NCBI GenBank assembly: GCA_963834225.1 | Contig: CAWIAT010000009.1 | Coordinates: forward strand, 744,001 to 808,000 | DNA from: Oryzobacter sp963834225 | Lineage (GTDB): Bacteria > Actinomycetota > Actinomycetes > Actinomycetales > Dermatophilaceae | Reading direction: 5' to 3' | Length of the DNA: 64,000 bases | Part shown: positions 47,029 to 55,556 of the stretch, one piece after another | Layout of the letters: each line of letters starts with the position of its first letter | Numbering within the stretch: the first letter of the stretch is position 1 | Position numbers and translations under genes: made by a program | Notes under the pieces: generated by a model | The model's database searches: none | What the model saw: the letters and a program-made list of their open reading frames with translations, nothing else | Told to the model about the DNA's origin: nothing

Positions 47029-47849
47029 GCGATCCCCGCCCGGTCGACGGGAGCCGGTGCCGTGAACACCGGGCCGAGCCGGGCCCCGACGCCGAGGAAG
47101 CGAGACGCGAGGCGCCGGAACTCCTCGGGGTCGCCCGTGGTCGTGAAGCCGTGGTCGGGCTCGGGGAGGTCGTCGGGACGCAGCGCGTCGGTGTCGGCGA
47201 GGACCCGGTAGACGTCCTTGGCGGTCTCCTCGGCCGACGACACGAGGGTGACGTCGTCACCCAGGATGGAGGAGATGACGGCGGTGAGGAGCGGGTAGTG
47301 CGTGCACCCGAGGACGAGCGTGTCGACCTCGCCGCGCAGCGGGTCGAGGTACTCGTGGGCCACACCGACGAGCTCGGGCCCCCCGGTGACGCCCCGTTCG
47401 ACGAACTCGACGAAGCGGGGGCACGGCGAGCTGACGACGTCGAGGTGGGGGGCGGCGGCGAAGGCGTCGAGGTAGGCGCCCGACTGGTGGGTGCCGACGG
47501 TCGAGATGACCCCGACCCGACCGGTGCGGGTGGCCGCGGCGGCCCGGCGCACGGCCGGCCGGATGACCTCGACGACGGGGACGTCGTAGCGCTCCCGCGC
47601 GTCGTGGAGGACGGCCGCGCTCGCCGTGTTGCACGCGATGACCAGGACCTTGACCCCGTGGTCGACGAGGCGGTCGAGGCCCTGGAGGGCGAACTCCCGC
47701 GTCTGCGCGATCGGCCGGGGTCCGTACGGGGCGCGTGCGGTGTCGCCGAAGTACGCGACGGACTCGTGGGGCAGCTGGTCGAGGATCGCCCGCATCACGG
47801 TGAGCCCGCCGTACCCGGAGTCGAACACCCCGATCGGTTGGTCAGCCAC
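47025..47849 (-). CDS. murI: Glutamate racemase
   Basis: 274 residues. It makes D-glutamate for peptidoglycan. The N-terminal FDSGYGGLTV supplies the first Asp; the catalytic cysteines are in VIACNTASAAV and LVLGCTHYPLL; FGDTARAPYG and GVISTVGTHQSGAY are conserved. The GTG at 47849 begins the conserved ADQPIGVFDSG. The stop overlaps the MBL-ASCH start (ATGA), so it leads the murI-MBL-rph-rdgB transcript. 85 bases separate it from the DUF2017 gene on the same strand. Confidence 0.95.
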   Translation of the reverse strand: MADQPIGVFDSGYGGLTVMRAILDQLPHESVAYFGDTARAPYGPRPIAQTREFALQGLDRLVDHGVKVLVIACNTASAAVLHDARERYDVPVVEVIRPAVRRAAAATRTGRVGVISTVGTHQSGAYLDAFAAAPHLDVVSSPCPRFVEFVERGVTGGPELVGVAHEYLDPLRGEVDTLVLGCTHYPLLTAVISSILGDDVTLVSSAEETAKDVYRVLADTDALRPDDLPEPDHGFTTTGDPEEFRRLASRFLGVGARLGPVFTAPAPVDRAGIA

Positions 47850-47934
47850 CCGTCCACCGTAGGGCAGCGCACCGTCACCGCCGGGCCGCACCGGTGTCGC
47901 GTGCGCCACGCCGCCGGGGCGGTCGGGCCGGGCG

Positions 47935-48549
47935 TCAGCGCCCCAGCATCGACGACGCGAGGGTCTCCTGGAGCCAGGTGAGGAAGTCGTAGACGGCGAG
48001 CGCGTACCCGAGCGGGTCGTCGTCCTCGAGGTCGGCGGCCGCGGCCTCGAGGGCCTCGAGGTCGTCGTCGGTCCGCAGCCCCATCCGCTCGCCGAGGACG
48101 AGCCGGACGTCGGTGAGCGCGGTGAGGAAGGCCCGGGCCTCGGCCTCGGAGAGGCGCACCTTGTCCTCCCCGCGCAGCACCCGGGCGCCGACGGCCAGGG
48201 CCGAGGCCTTGCGCTGGCGCAGCCCGCCCTCGGTGAGCCGGCGGAACTCGGCGGCGGCCTCGTCGTCCTCACGGTTGGCGGTCGGCAGCAGCCGCTCGAG
48301 GGCGGGGTCGCGCTCCAGCGCGGACGCGTCGAGCTCCGACTGGTCCGCGGAGGCCACCGTGACGCCCATCCCGAGGCCGGCGACGATCGCCGAGAAGTCG
48401 TCGCCGCCCTCGTCGGCGGGGTCGCCGGGCTCGAGGAGGTCGTGCACCTGGTCCATCAGGCCGGCGACCGTGGCGCGCTCGAGCGCGTCGAGCCGGGCGG
48501 TGAAGCGCAGCTCTTCGCCCACGCCCCTGCGCCGGAAGCCGCGCGCCAT
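47935..48549 (-). CDS. DUF2017 family protein
   Basis: 204 residues, soluble. Recognisable DUF2017 features are FTARLDALERATVAGLMDQV, DPALERLLPTANREDDEAAAE, LRQRKASALAVG, LSEAEARAFLTALTDVRLVLGERMG and YDFLTWLQETLA. The function is unknown, but in actinobacteria it sits directly after clpS. Here the start overlaps the clpS stop by one base (TGATG), implying translational coupling. A role linked to ClpS/ClpC proteolysis is an inference. Confidence 0.85.
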   Translation of the reverse strand: MARGFRRRGVGEELRFTARLDALERATVAGLMDQVHDLLEPGDPADEGGDDFSAIVAGLGMGVTVASADQSELDASALERDPALERLLPTANREDDEAAAEFRRLTEGGLRQRKASALAVGARVLRGEDKVRLSEAEARAFLTALTDVRLVLGERMGLRTDDDLEALEAAAADLEDDDPLGYALAVYDFLTWLQETLASSMLGR

Positions 48550-48839
48550 CAGCTGTCCTTCTGGAACGTCGCCCAGAGGCCGTAGCCCTGGAGGGCCTCG
48601 GTGTCGGCCTCCATCGCCTCGCGGCTGCCGTTGGCGACGACGGCACGGCCCTGGGTGTGGACGTCCATCATCAGCTTCTCGGCCTTCTCGCGGCCGTAGC
48701 CGAAGTGGCTCTGCAGGACGTAGGTCACGTAGGTCATGAGGTTGACCGGGTCGTTCCACACGATGGTGATCCACGGGGTGTCGGGAGCCACGTCACCACC
48801 GGTGGCGGTGACCTCCTCCTGCACGGGTGCGAGCGACAC
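48549..48839 (-). CDS. clpS: ATP-dependent Clp protease adaptor ClpS
   Basis: About 96 residues. ClpS delivers N-degron substrates to ClpC/ClpA. Conserved core: WITIVWNDPVNLMTYVTYVL with the substrate-pocket Asn-Asp, FGYGREKAEKLMMDVH, and GRAVV. The GTG at 48839 is preferred (MSLAPVQEE) because it matches typical N-termini; an in-frame upstream start at 48878 would add 13 residues. It is followed by DUF2017 and lies downstream of hmgA on the same strand. Confidence 0.9.
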   Translation of the reverse strand: MSLAPVQEEVTATGGDVAPDTPWITIVWNDPVNLMTYVTYVLQSHFGYGREKAEKLMMDVHTQGRAVVANGSREAMEADTEALQGYGLWATFQKDS

Positions 48840-48903
48840 GCCCCAAGGATAGGAGTCCGGTGGCGTCGCCTCGACCACGCCACCGGGGGTCGACCAGGTG
48901 CCG

Positions 48904-50187
48904 TCAGGCGCGCCCGGCGTTCCAGGTTCCGGCGTACAGGCCGTCGTCGCAGGCGCGCCCGGCCTCGCCGAGCTCGAGCGGACGGAAGGTGTCGACCATG
49001 ACGGCGAGCTCGTCGAAGTAGTGCTTGCCGAGGCTGGCCTCTGCCGCGCCCGGCTGGGGGCCGTGTGCGTGGCCTCCCGGGTGGAGGGAGATCGAGCCCT
49101 GGGTGATGCCCGAGCCCTTGCGCGCCTCGTAGTCGCCGTCGACGTAGAACATGACCTCGTCGCTGTCGACGTTGGAGTGGTAGTAGGGCACCGGGATCGC
49201 GAGCGGGTGGTAGTCGACCTTGCGCGGCACGAAGTTGCACACGACGAAGTTCCAGCCCTCGAAGACCTGGTGCGCCGGCGGCGGCTGGTGGATGCGGCCG
49301 GTGATGGGCTCGTAGTCGCGCACGTTGAAGACGTAGGGGTAGAGGCAGCCGTCCCAGCCGACGACGTCGAGCGGGTGGAAGGGCAGGACGTGCACGGTCC
49401 CGACGATGCCGCCGCTGCTGGCCGGGCCGCCGCCGCGGTGCTTGATGAGGACCTCGGTCTCGGCGTCCGGCTTCTCGCCGACGTCCTCGGCGAGGAGCGG
49501 GCCCTGCGGGACCCTGAGGTCGCGCTCGCAGTAGGGGCTGTGCTCGAGGAGCTGGCCGTACTTGCTGAGGTAGCGCTTCGGCGGGGCGATGTGGCTGCTC
49601 GCCTCGATGCAGATGGCGCGCAACGGGTTCCGCGCCGACGAGGAGGGGATCCAGCGGTGCGTCGTCGCCCTCGGGATGATGACGTAGTCGCCCTCGCCGA
49701 CCTCGAAGCCGCCGAAGACGGTCTCGACCCGGGCGGCCCCGCGCTCGACGTAGACGCACTCGTCGCCGATGGCGTTGCGGTACCAGGGGCTCGGCTTCGC
49801 GGCGACGGCGTAGGAGAGCCGGACGTCGCCGTTGCCGAGGAGGAGGCGCCGGCCGGTGACGACGTCGGTCTCCTTGACGACCTTCGGGGGGAACAGGTCC
49901 TGCGGCTTGAGGTGGCGCGGCAGGAGCGGGTGGTTGGCCGTGGTCCCGAGGTCGCCGACGGTCCACTCGCGGTACTCGGCGACGGTGGACGGGATGTTGC
50001 GGTGGTAGAGCAGGCTGGAGTCGGAGGAGAAGCCCTCCTCGCCCATGAGCTCCTCGTAGTAGAGCTCCCCGACCTTCCCGCGCTTCGCCGGACGCCGGTG
50101 CTGGGTGTGCCGCTTCGGGGGGATGCTGCCCATCGCCTGGTAGTGCGCCACTGGTCTGGTCCACCTCGCTGTGGTCTCGTCGGTCAC
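48904..50187 (-). CDS. hmgA: Homogentisate 1,2-dioxygenase
   Basis: 427 residues. It opens the ring of homogentisate to maleylacetoacetate with Fe(II). The family hallmarks include the iron ligands His and Glu in YHSNVDSDEVMF and His in LHPGGHAHGPQPG, as well as GDYVIIPRATTHRW, YCERDLRVPQGP and GWDGCLYPYVFNVRDYEPI in segments. Start ATG at 50187; an internal ATG (MGSIPPKRHTQH) at about 50133 is the start in some relatives. It is divergent from the unknown gene-fahA operon across 157 bases. hppD lies 7 kb away. Cytosolic. Confidence 0.95.
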   Translation of the reverse strand: MTDETTARWTRPVAHYQAMGSIPPKRHTQHRRPAKRGKVGELYYEELMGEEGFSSDSSLLYHRNIPSTVAEYREWTVGDLGTTANHPLLPRHLKPQDLFPPKVVKETDVVTGRRLLLGNGDVRLSYAVAAKPSPWYRNAIGDECVYVERGAARVETVFGGFEVGEGDYVIIPRATTHRWIPSSSARNPLRAICIEASSHIAPPKRYLSKYGQLLEHSPYCERDLRVPQGPLLAEDVGEKPDAETEVLIKHRGGGPASSGGIVGTVHVLPFHPLDVVGWDGCLYPYVFNVRDYEPITGRIHQPPPAHQVFEGWNFVVCNFVPRKVDYHPLAIPVPYYHSNVDSDEVMFYVDGDYEARKGSGITQGSISLHPGGHAHGPQPGAAEASLGKHYFDELAVMVDTFRPLELGEAGRACDDGLYAGTWNAGRA

Positions 50188-50344
50188 GCCAGCCTAGGCC
50201 GTGGCCAGCGGGCCGGACACCTCTCGCCTCACCCGGCGGCACATTGGTCAGATCGCGCGGTGACGACCGTCCCGGGATGGTCAGGATGCACAGCGCAGCC
50301 GCCGCCGCAGGGACACCTCGCCCGGCTTCGGTAGCCTGCCGACC
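50188..50344. promoter_or_regulatory. Divergent promoter region of hmgA and the fahA operon
   Basis: 157 bases between two divergent starts in the tyrosine-degradation block. It must hold promoters for both directions. I see no palindrome or box strong enough to name, only GC-rich sequence with a short ACATTGGTCAGATC stretch. Confidence 0.35.
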
Positions 50345-51247
50345 ATGCCCCCGACGACGAGCGACCGACCGGGCGCGCGCTGGTCGCCGGACTCCCCGCT
50401 GCTGCGGGGACTCCTCGACGACGCCGCCCTCTTCCCTCCGGCGGCCCTCCCCCTCCCCGACGCCGTCGCCGCGCACCGGGTCCACCGAGCAGCGGGGTAC
50501 GCGGCCGCTGTCGGACCCTTCCTCCTCGCCGCGGCCGGGGTCGCCGACCTCGTCGCGCTCCTCGATGACGAGGCCCCCGACGGCTCCGTCCTCGACGTCG
50601 TCCTCGTCGCCCGACCCGGTGCCGACCCCGCCACCCTGACCGCGGCCCGCGACGCCCTCCGCGACCGCGCGGACGTCCGGGTCGTCGGCGCCGAGCTGGG
50701 CTGGGAGGACGGCTGGCGCGAGCTCGGGCTCGACGACCTCCCCCTCGCCCTCGAGCTCCCCCACGGCGAACAGCACGACCTGGCGCTCGCCGACGTCCGC
50801 AGCGCGCTGCGCGAGGGACTCCCGGTCGTGGCCAAGTTCCGCACCGGACCCACCCCCACCTGGCCCTGGCCCGACGAGGCCGAGCTGGCCGACCTCCTCG
50901 TGCTCGCCGCCGCCCTCGACGTGCCGGTCAAGCTCACCGGGGGGCTGCACCACGCCGTCCGTGGCCGCTACGAGGTCTCCGGCATCGGCGAGGAGAACCA
51001 CGGCCTGCTCAACGTCCTCGTCGCCACCTCGGCTGCGACCTCCGGCGCCCGACGCGAGGAGGTCGCCGGCCTCCTCGCCGTGCGCGACGCGCCGGCCCTG
51101 GCCGACCTCGTCGCGGCGTGGCCCGACGCCACCGCGACGAGCGTGCGCACCGTCCTCACCGGGTACGGCTGCTGCACCGTCACCGACCCCCTCGGCGAGC
51201 TGGCCGGCCTCGGCCTGACCGACGCCCCCACCGGAAGGACGCCATGA
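50345..51247 (+). CDS. Conserved protein of unknown function in the tyrosine-degradation operon
   Basis: 300 residues, soluble, no signal peptide. I do not recognise a characterised family. Notable motifs are LLDDAALFPPAALPL near the N-terminus, VVAKFRTGP near 165-180 and VPVKLTGGLHHAVRG near 200. The last ends in a GLHH pair, and NHGLLNVLVATSAA follows. The repeating beta-strand/helix pattern with conserved Lys and Arg near strand ends suggests a TIM-barrel-like fold. Similar proteins occur beside fahA in actinobacteria. The stop overlaps fahA as ATGA, so the two are co-translated. It could be an isomerase, lyase or accessory of homogentisate breakdown; this is an inference. Confidence 0.65.
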   Translation: MPPTTSDRPGARWSPDSPLLRGLLDDAALFPPAALPLPDAVAAHRVHRAAGYAAAVGPFLLAAAGVADLVALLDDEAPDGSVLDVVLVARPGADPATLTAARDALRDRADVRVVGAELGWEDGWRELGLDDLPLALELPHGEQHDLALADVRSALREGLPVVAKFRTGPTPTWPWPDEAELADLLVLAAALDVPVKLTGGLHHAVRGRYEVSGIGEENHGLLNVLVATSAATSGARREEVAGLLAVRDAPALADLVAAWPDATATSVRTVLTGYGCCTVTDPLGELAGLGLTDAPTGRTP

Positions 51248-52470
51248 CCTGGCTCGACCTGCCCACCGACCACCCCTTCGGCGTGCACAACCTGCCGTAC
51301 GGCGTGTTCTCCGTCGGCGACGACGACCGCCGCGTGGGGGTGCGGGTGGGCGACCACGTCCTCGACCTCGCCGCAGCCGCTGAGCACGCGGGGATGGAGT
51401 CGGCGGTCGTGTGGCGCACGGCCTCGCTCAACGCCTTCCTCGAGCAGGGTCGCGAGGCCTGGACCGCCGCCCGCGAGTGGCTCACCGAGGTGCTGACGAA
51501 CGAGGCACACCGCGACGCCGTCGAGCCGCACCTGGTCCCGCTCGCCGACGTCACGATGCACCTGCCGATCGAGGTCGCCGACTACGTCGACTTCTACGCC
51601 AGCGAGCACCACGCGACGAACGTCGGCCGGATCTTCCGTCCCGACAGCGAGCCGCTCACCCCGAACTGGAAGCACCTGCCGATCGGGTACCACGGCCGCT
51701 CCGGCACCGTGGTCGTGTCGGGCACCGACGTCGTGCGGCCCAGCGGGCAGCGCAAGGCACCCGCCGACGCCGCCCCGACCTTCGGGCCGTCGGTGCGCCT
51801 CGACATCGAGGCCGAGCTCGGTTTCGTCGTCGGCGCGTCGACCCGGCTCGGTGAGCCGGTGGGCCTCGCCGACGCCGACGAGCACCTTTTCGGTGTCGTC
51901 CTGCTCAACGACTGGTCGGCGCGCGACCTCCAGGCGTGGGAGTACGTGCCACTCGGTCCCTTCCTCGGCAAGTCGTTCGCGACCTCGATCTCCCCGTGGG
52001 TCGTCACCACTGACGCGCTGAGGGCGGCGCGCGTGGCGTTGCCCGGGCAGGACCCCGAGCCGCTCCCCTACCTGCGGGGCGAGGCGACCGACGACGGCGC
52101 CGGCACCGCGTACGGCCTCGACCTCCACGTCGAGGTCGACTGGAACGGCACCGTCGTCTCGCGCCCGGAGTTCCGCGAGATGTACTGGTCGCCGGCGCAG
52201 ATGGTCGCGCACATGACGGTGAACGGGGCGTCGCTGCGCAGCGGGGACCTCTTCGGGTCGGGGACGATCTCGGGCCCCGCCAAGGGCACCCGGGGCTGCT
52301 TCCTCGAGCTGACGTGGAGCGGCCAGGAACCGCTGACGCTCGACGACGGCGCGTCGCGCACCTTCCTCGAGGACGGCGACACGATCACCCTGCGCGCCAC
52401 CGCTCCCGGGGCCGGCGGGACGGTCGTCGGGCTCGGCGAGGTCGTCGGCACGATCGCCCCGGCCCGATGA
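51244..52470 (+). CDS. fahA: Fumarylacetoacetase
   Basis: 408 residues. It hydrolyses fumarylacetoacetate to fumarate and acetoacetate, the last step of the homogentisate route. Motifs: VDFYASEHHATNVGRIFRP (metal and catalytic Asp/His) in the first half, then DIEAELGFVVG with metal-binding Glu, LLNDWSARDLQAWEYVPLG and GPFLGKSF, then TISGPAKGTRGCFLEL. ATG start overlapping the unknown gene. Full length relative to the family (about 410-420). Confidence 0.96.
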   Translation: MTWLDLPTDHPFGVHNLPYGVFSVGDDDRRVGVRVGDHVLDLAAAAEHAGMESAVVWRTASLNAFLEQGREAWTAAREWLTEVLTNEAHRDAVEPHLVPLADVTMHLPIEVADYVDFYASEHHATNVGRIFRPDSEPLTPNWKHLPIGYHGRSGTVVVSGTDVVRPSGQRKAPADAAPTFGPSVRLDIEAELGFVVGASTRLGEPVGLADADEHLFGVVLLNDWSARDLQAWEYVPLGPFLGKSFATSISPWVVTTDALRAARVALPGQDPEPLPYLRGEATDDGAGTAYGLDLHVEVDWNGTVVSRPEFREMYWSPAQMVAHMTVNGASLRSGDLFGSGTISGPAKGTRGCFLELTWSGQEPLTLDDGASRTFLEDGDTITLRATAPGAGGTVVGLGEVVGTIAPAR

Positions 52471-52476
52471 GGTCGC

Positions 52477-52767
52477 TCAGACGCCGGCGACCGTGAGGCG
52501 GATGGTGACCACGTCGTCGAGCTCGATGTCCTCGGCCCGCCGGACGGCATCCTTGAGCGGCACGACGTAGCCGCCGTCCTTGGGCCACAGCGCCGTCGTG
52601 AACGAGGTACCGCCCACCCGGCCCGTGACGGGGATCATCCCCCACCCGTAGCTGACCCGCGGCGAGACGGCCTCCAGCGCACCGCACTCGTCGTCGGGCA
52701 CCGAGACGAAGTGGTAGGGCGACGGTCCGCGCCAGTGCCAGACGACACCGCTGAACTCCAGCTCCAT
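52477..52767 (-). CDS. DUF1905 domain protein
   Basis: 96 residues. The sequence MELEFSGVVWHWRGPSPYHFV, GWGMIPVTGRVGGTSF (in parts) and YVVPLKDAVRRAEDI matches DUF1905, a small beta-barrel family often found alone or with OmdA-like domains. The function is unknown. It converges with fahA (six bases between stops), and the HNH nuclease gene ends 26 bases beyond its start on the same strand. No membrane segments. Confidence 0.85.
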   Translation of the reverse strand: MELEFSGVVWHWRGPSPYHFVSVPDDECGALEAVSPRVSYGWGMIPVTGRVGGTSFTTALWPKDGGYVVPLKDAVRRAEDIELDDVVTIRLTVAGV

Positions 52768-52793
52768 GCTCGTCAGGCTAGGGGCCGCCGCCG

Positions 52794-54382
52794 TCAGAAC
52801 GGCGGGAGGTCGGGCCAGCGGGATCGCCGCCCTCGCCGGCCGGACGCTCTCCGATGCGGATCCGGTCGCCCGCCCTCGACGTCGACCGGGCGGAGCTCGG
52901 GGGTTCGGCAGTACTCGACGCGGGGCTGGCGGAAGGACCGGTGGCCGGGACGAGCGAGGTGCTCGAGGGCGAACTCGGCTCGGCTGAACGGCTCGGCGTC
53001 GACGGGGAGGGCGGCCTCGGCGGTCGGGACCGGAGCGCCGTCGGCAGCGCGGAGGACCAGCGCGGCGAGGGCGTCGACCGGGGAGGTCGTGCGGACCCGA
53101 CCGATGGGGTCGGTCCACTCGAGGACGGCGCCGGGCGTCATCCGCACCCGCCAGCCGGGTCGCTGCTTGATGCGATGGTGTCGCCGGCACAGGCACGCGA
53201 GGTTGTCGGCCGCGGTGGGACCGCCGGGCCAGGGTCGGACGTGGTCGAGGTCGCAGAACCTCGCCGCCACGGAGCAGCCCGGGAAGCGGCAGCGGCCGTC
53301 TCGGGCGCGCACCACGGACGCCATCGACTCCGGGGTCGGTAGGACGTCGTCGCCGACGAGTCGAGGCCTGCCCCGCTCGCCCCGTCACACTCGACGACGG
53401 CCGAGCCGGCGTGAGGTGCCCGTCGACCCAGCGCGCGAGGACGAGGGAGGCCTCGTCAGCGCGCAGCCCGCGCACCTCGACGAGGTCGTCGTTCCTCTCC
53501 GCCGCCGGCCGGTCGCGGCAGCAGCAGGGACTCCGGTCGGGTGACGGACCCGGACGGAGGCGTCGGCCGGGACGGTGAGGACGACCGAGACGGTCACGGT
53601 GGAGTGCGCCGAGGACGAGGTCGGTGAGCGCCTTCGCCCGCGCCTGCTCGATCCCGGTGCACACGCCGTCGGCGACGAGTCGGCGGGCGAGGTCGTCGAT
53701 GGCAGCCCAGGCTTCGGCGGCGTCCTCGCTCGGGAAGGTGCCCCACCACGTGTCGACACCCGGCTCGGCGACCCAGCGTCGCAGCCCGTACTCGGACCGG
53801 GCGCGTTCGGCCCGACGGCGAAGGAGGTCGGGGCTGATCCGCGCGAGGAGGCGGCGGCACCTGCGACGGAGTGCGGGGGCGGGCTCGACCCCGAGGTGGG
53901 TGTCGAGGGCGGCGACGACGGCCTCGGCGACCTCGGCAGGCGCCTCCGCGAGCTCGTGGGCCACGACGCTCGCGCGGTATCCGGTCGAGCCGCCCCTCGC
54001 GCATGGCGTCGTGCAGGCCGTCGAGTCCCGTCTGTTCCGGCAGCGCGCGGGGGTCGTCGACCCGAGGAACCCGACCGGCCGCCAACCGGACGGCGAGGTC
54101 GACCCGTCGCTGGGCCTGGACGTGAGAAGCGCCCAGCGCGGGTGCGACGAGGTCGGCGGCGTCGAGGGCGACGTGGCCTGGCACGTGGTGGACCTCGACG
54201 ATCGTCCCGTCCTCGGCCCAGTCGGACTCCACTGCGGCGAGCTGGGCGATGGCGGCGTCCTGCACTGCGGTCACGGCGTTGATGAGGGCCTGTGCGGCAC
54301 CCACCACGTCGGCGAGCTCCTCACGCCCACGGGCAGATGCGTGAGCATCTGACAGACGCTGAACGAGCTGCTCGACCTCCAC
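52794..54382 (-). CDS. DUF222/HNH endonuclease (13E12-like), four frameshifts
   Basis: About 525 residues reconstructed. The N-terminal DUF222 region (about 1-330) includes AALESDWAED-like and AHVQAQRRVDLAVRL segments. A C-terminal HNH nuclease has CRFPGCSVAARFCDLDHV, WPGGPTAADNLACLC and RRHHRIKQ. The start ATG at 54382 fits. Frame changes of one base fall near 53985, 53605, 53515 and 53385; at least one is a missing base. Members of this family in mycobacteria (13E12 repeat proteins) are often SOS-induced, and a LexA-like box sits 46 bases upstream. The HNH motif is intact, so the shifts may be technical. Confidence 0.75.
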
Positions 54383-54427
54383 GGATCGCCCCCTTCCCTG
54401 GCCTCGATTCTACTCGCGCGAGCGCTG

Positions 54428-54443
54428 TCGCACAAGTGTTCGA
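54428..54443. promoter_or_regulatory. LexA (SOS)-like box upstream of the HNH gene
   Basis: TCGCAC-AAGT-GTTCGA differs at one position from the actinobacterial LexA consensus TCGAAC-N4-GTTCGA and is 46 bases upstream of the HNH start. The 222-base gap here is more AT-rich than its surroundings, as expected for a promoter. Confidence 0.55.
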
Positions 54444-54604
54444 GAAGCCAATGTGGATGGACCGCAACGCTTTTCGAGTGAGTCAAAACAGCCGCAGGCA
54501 TCGGAAACGATGGCGAGACGACTCCGGAACCGGAGCCCCGCATCCTCCGAGGCCGTCTGAGAAGCCAGCCCACGCCCGCCGCAGTCGCGACCGACCGGCA
54601 GGCG

Positions 54605-55462
54605 TCAGCGGCGGAGGACGACGACGGTGTCGGCGACCTTGTCGTGCAGCGCCTGGCGCTTGGGGTCCCAGAGCAGCCACGCGGGGTCGAGCACGTTGAG
54701 CACGGTCGAGAAGAGCCCGAGGAACGGCACGAAGGCGATGGCCGAGGCGACGAGCCCCACGACCTGTCGCCGCGCGGCGGTGACGAGCCCGATCGGCTCA
54801 CCGTCGCCGACGCGGCGGACCACGGTGCCGAGGAGCATCTTCCCGGGGGTCGCCGACTTCCAGGTGAGGAAGCCGATCTCGTAGACGAGGGAGACGACGA
54901 GGCTGACCATCGTCACGGGCAGCAGCGCCTCGGCGAAGTCGGCGCTGAAGCCGGCGATGTCCGGCTGGTTCCCGGCGCTCGCGGCGGTCGAGAAGTCCCG
55001 GAGGGCCCGCTCGAGGACGTCCATCGCCGGGCCGAGCCACGGGATGGCGACGATGAGCCCGAGGACGCTCGAGAAGATCGAGTCGAGGATGCGGGCGAGC
55101 AGGCGTCGCCACCACTCGGCGAGGACGGAGCCGTCGGGGAGGACGTCGGTGCGTGCTGCATTCCACCCACCCTGCGACCCCGGGGCGGCGCCCCAGCCGG
55201 GGTGCGCACCGGGCCCGCCCTGCCCTGACGGCTGGCGGCCGCCACCGTGCGGCGGCGCGCCGGGCGGACCGGCGGAACCCGGCGCTCCCCACGATCCGGC
55301 CCCCGGACCGGGCTGCACGGCCCGGCCGATGTTCGACCGGTCCGCCGTCGGCGACTTGCGCGGGTTGGTGTGGGACGACCAGACGACGCCGTCGAAGTAG
55401 CGCAGCTGGTCGGCGTCGTCGGGATCCTCGTACCATCCGGGCCCGGCGGGGGTGTCGGTCAT
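54605..55462 (-). CDS. RDD-family membrane protein with N-terminal DUF2510 domain
   Basis: 285 residues. DUF2510 module at about 5-40 (AGPGWYEDPDDADQLRYFDGVVW in two parts) is followed by a Gly/Pro-rich linker to about 100. The RDD domain starts EWWRRLLARILDSIFS with the defining Arg and Asp, has four hydrophobic segments, and ends ALHDKVADTVVVLRR. RDD proteins are integral membrane proteins; some act as ion antiporters, but this one cannot be assigned. It is on the minus strand downstream of the HNH gene after a 222-base gap. Confidence 0.87.
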   Translation of the reverse strand: MTDTPAGPGWYEDPDDADQLRYFDGVVWSSHTNPRKSPTADRSNIGRAVQPGPGAGSWGAPGSAGPPGAPPHGGGRQPSGQGGPGAHPGWGAAPGSQGGWNAARTDVLPDGSVLAEWWRRLLARILDSIFSSVLGLIVAIPWLGPAMDVLERALRDFSTAASAGNQPDIAGFSADFAEALLPVTMVSLVVSLVYEIGFLTWKSATPGKMLLGTVVRRVGDGEPIGLVTAARRQVVGLVASAIAFVPFLGLFSTVLNVLDPAWLLWDPKRQALHDKVADTVVVLRR

Positions 55463-55556
55463 GGGGTCAGGGTCTCACGCGCGGATGGGCGTCCCTCCCA
55501 GGTCGCCACGTCCCCGACCGTTGACCGCGGCCCCGGGGCCGGCGCACCATCGGAGG

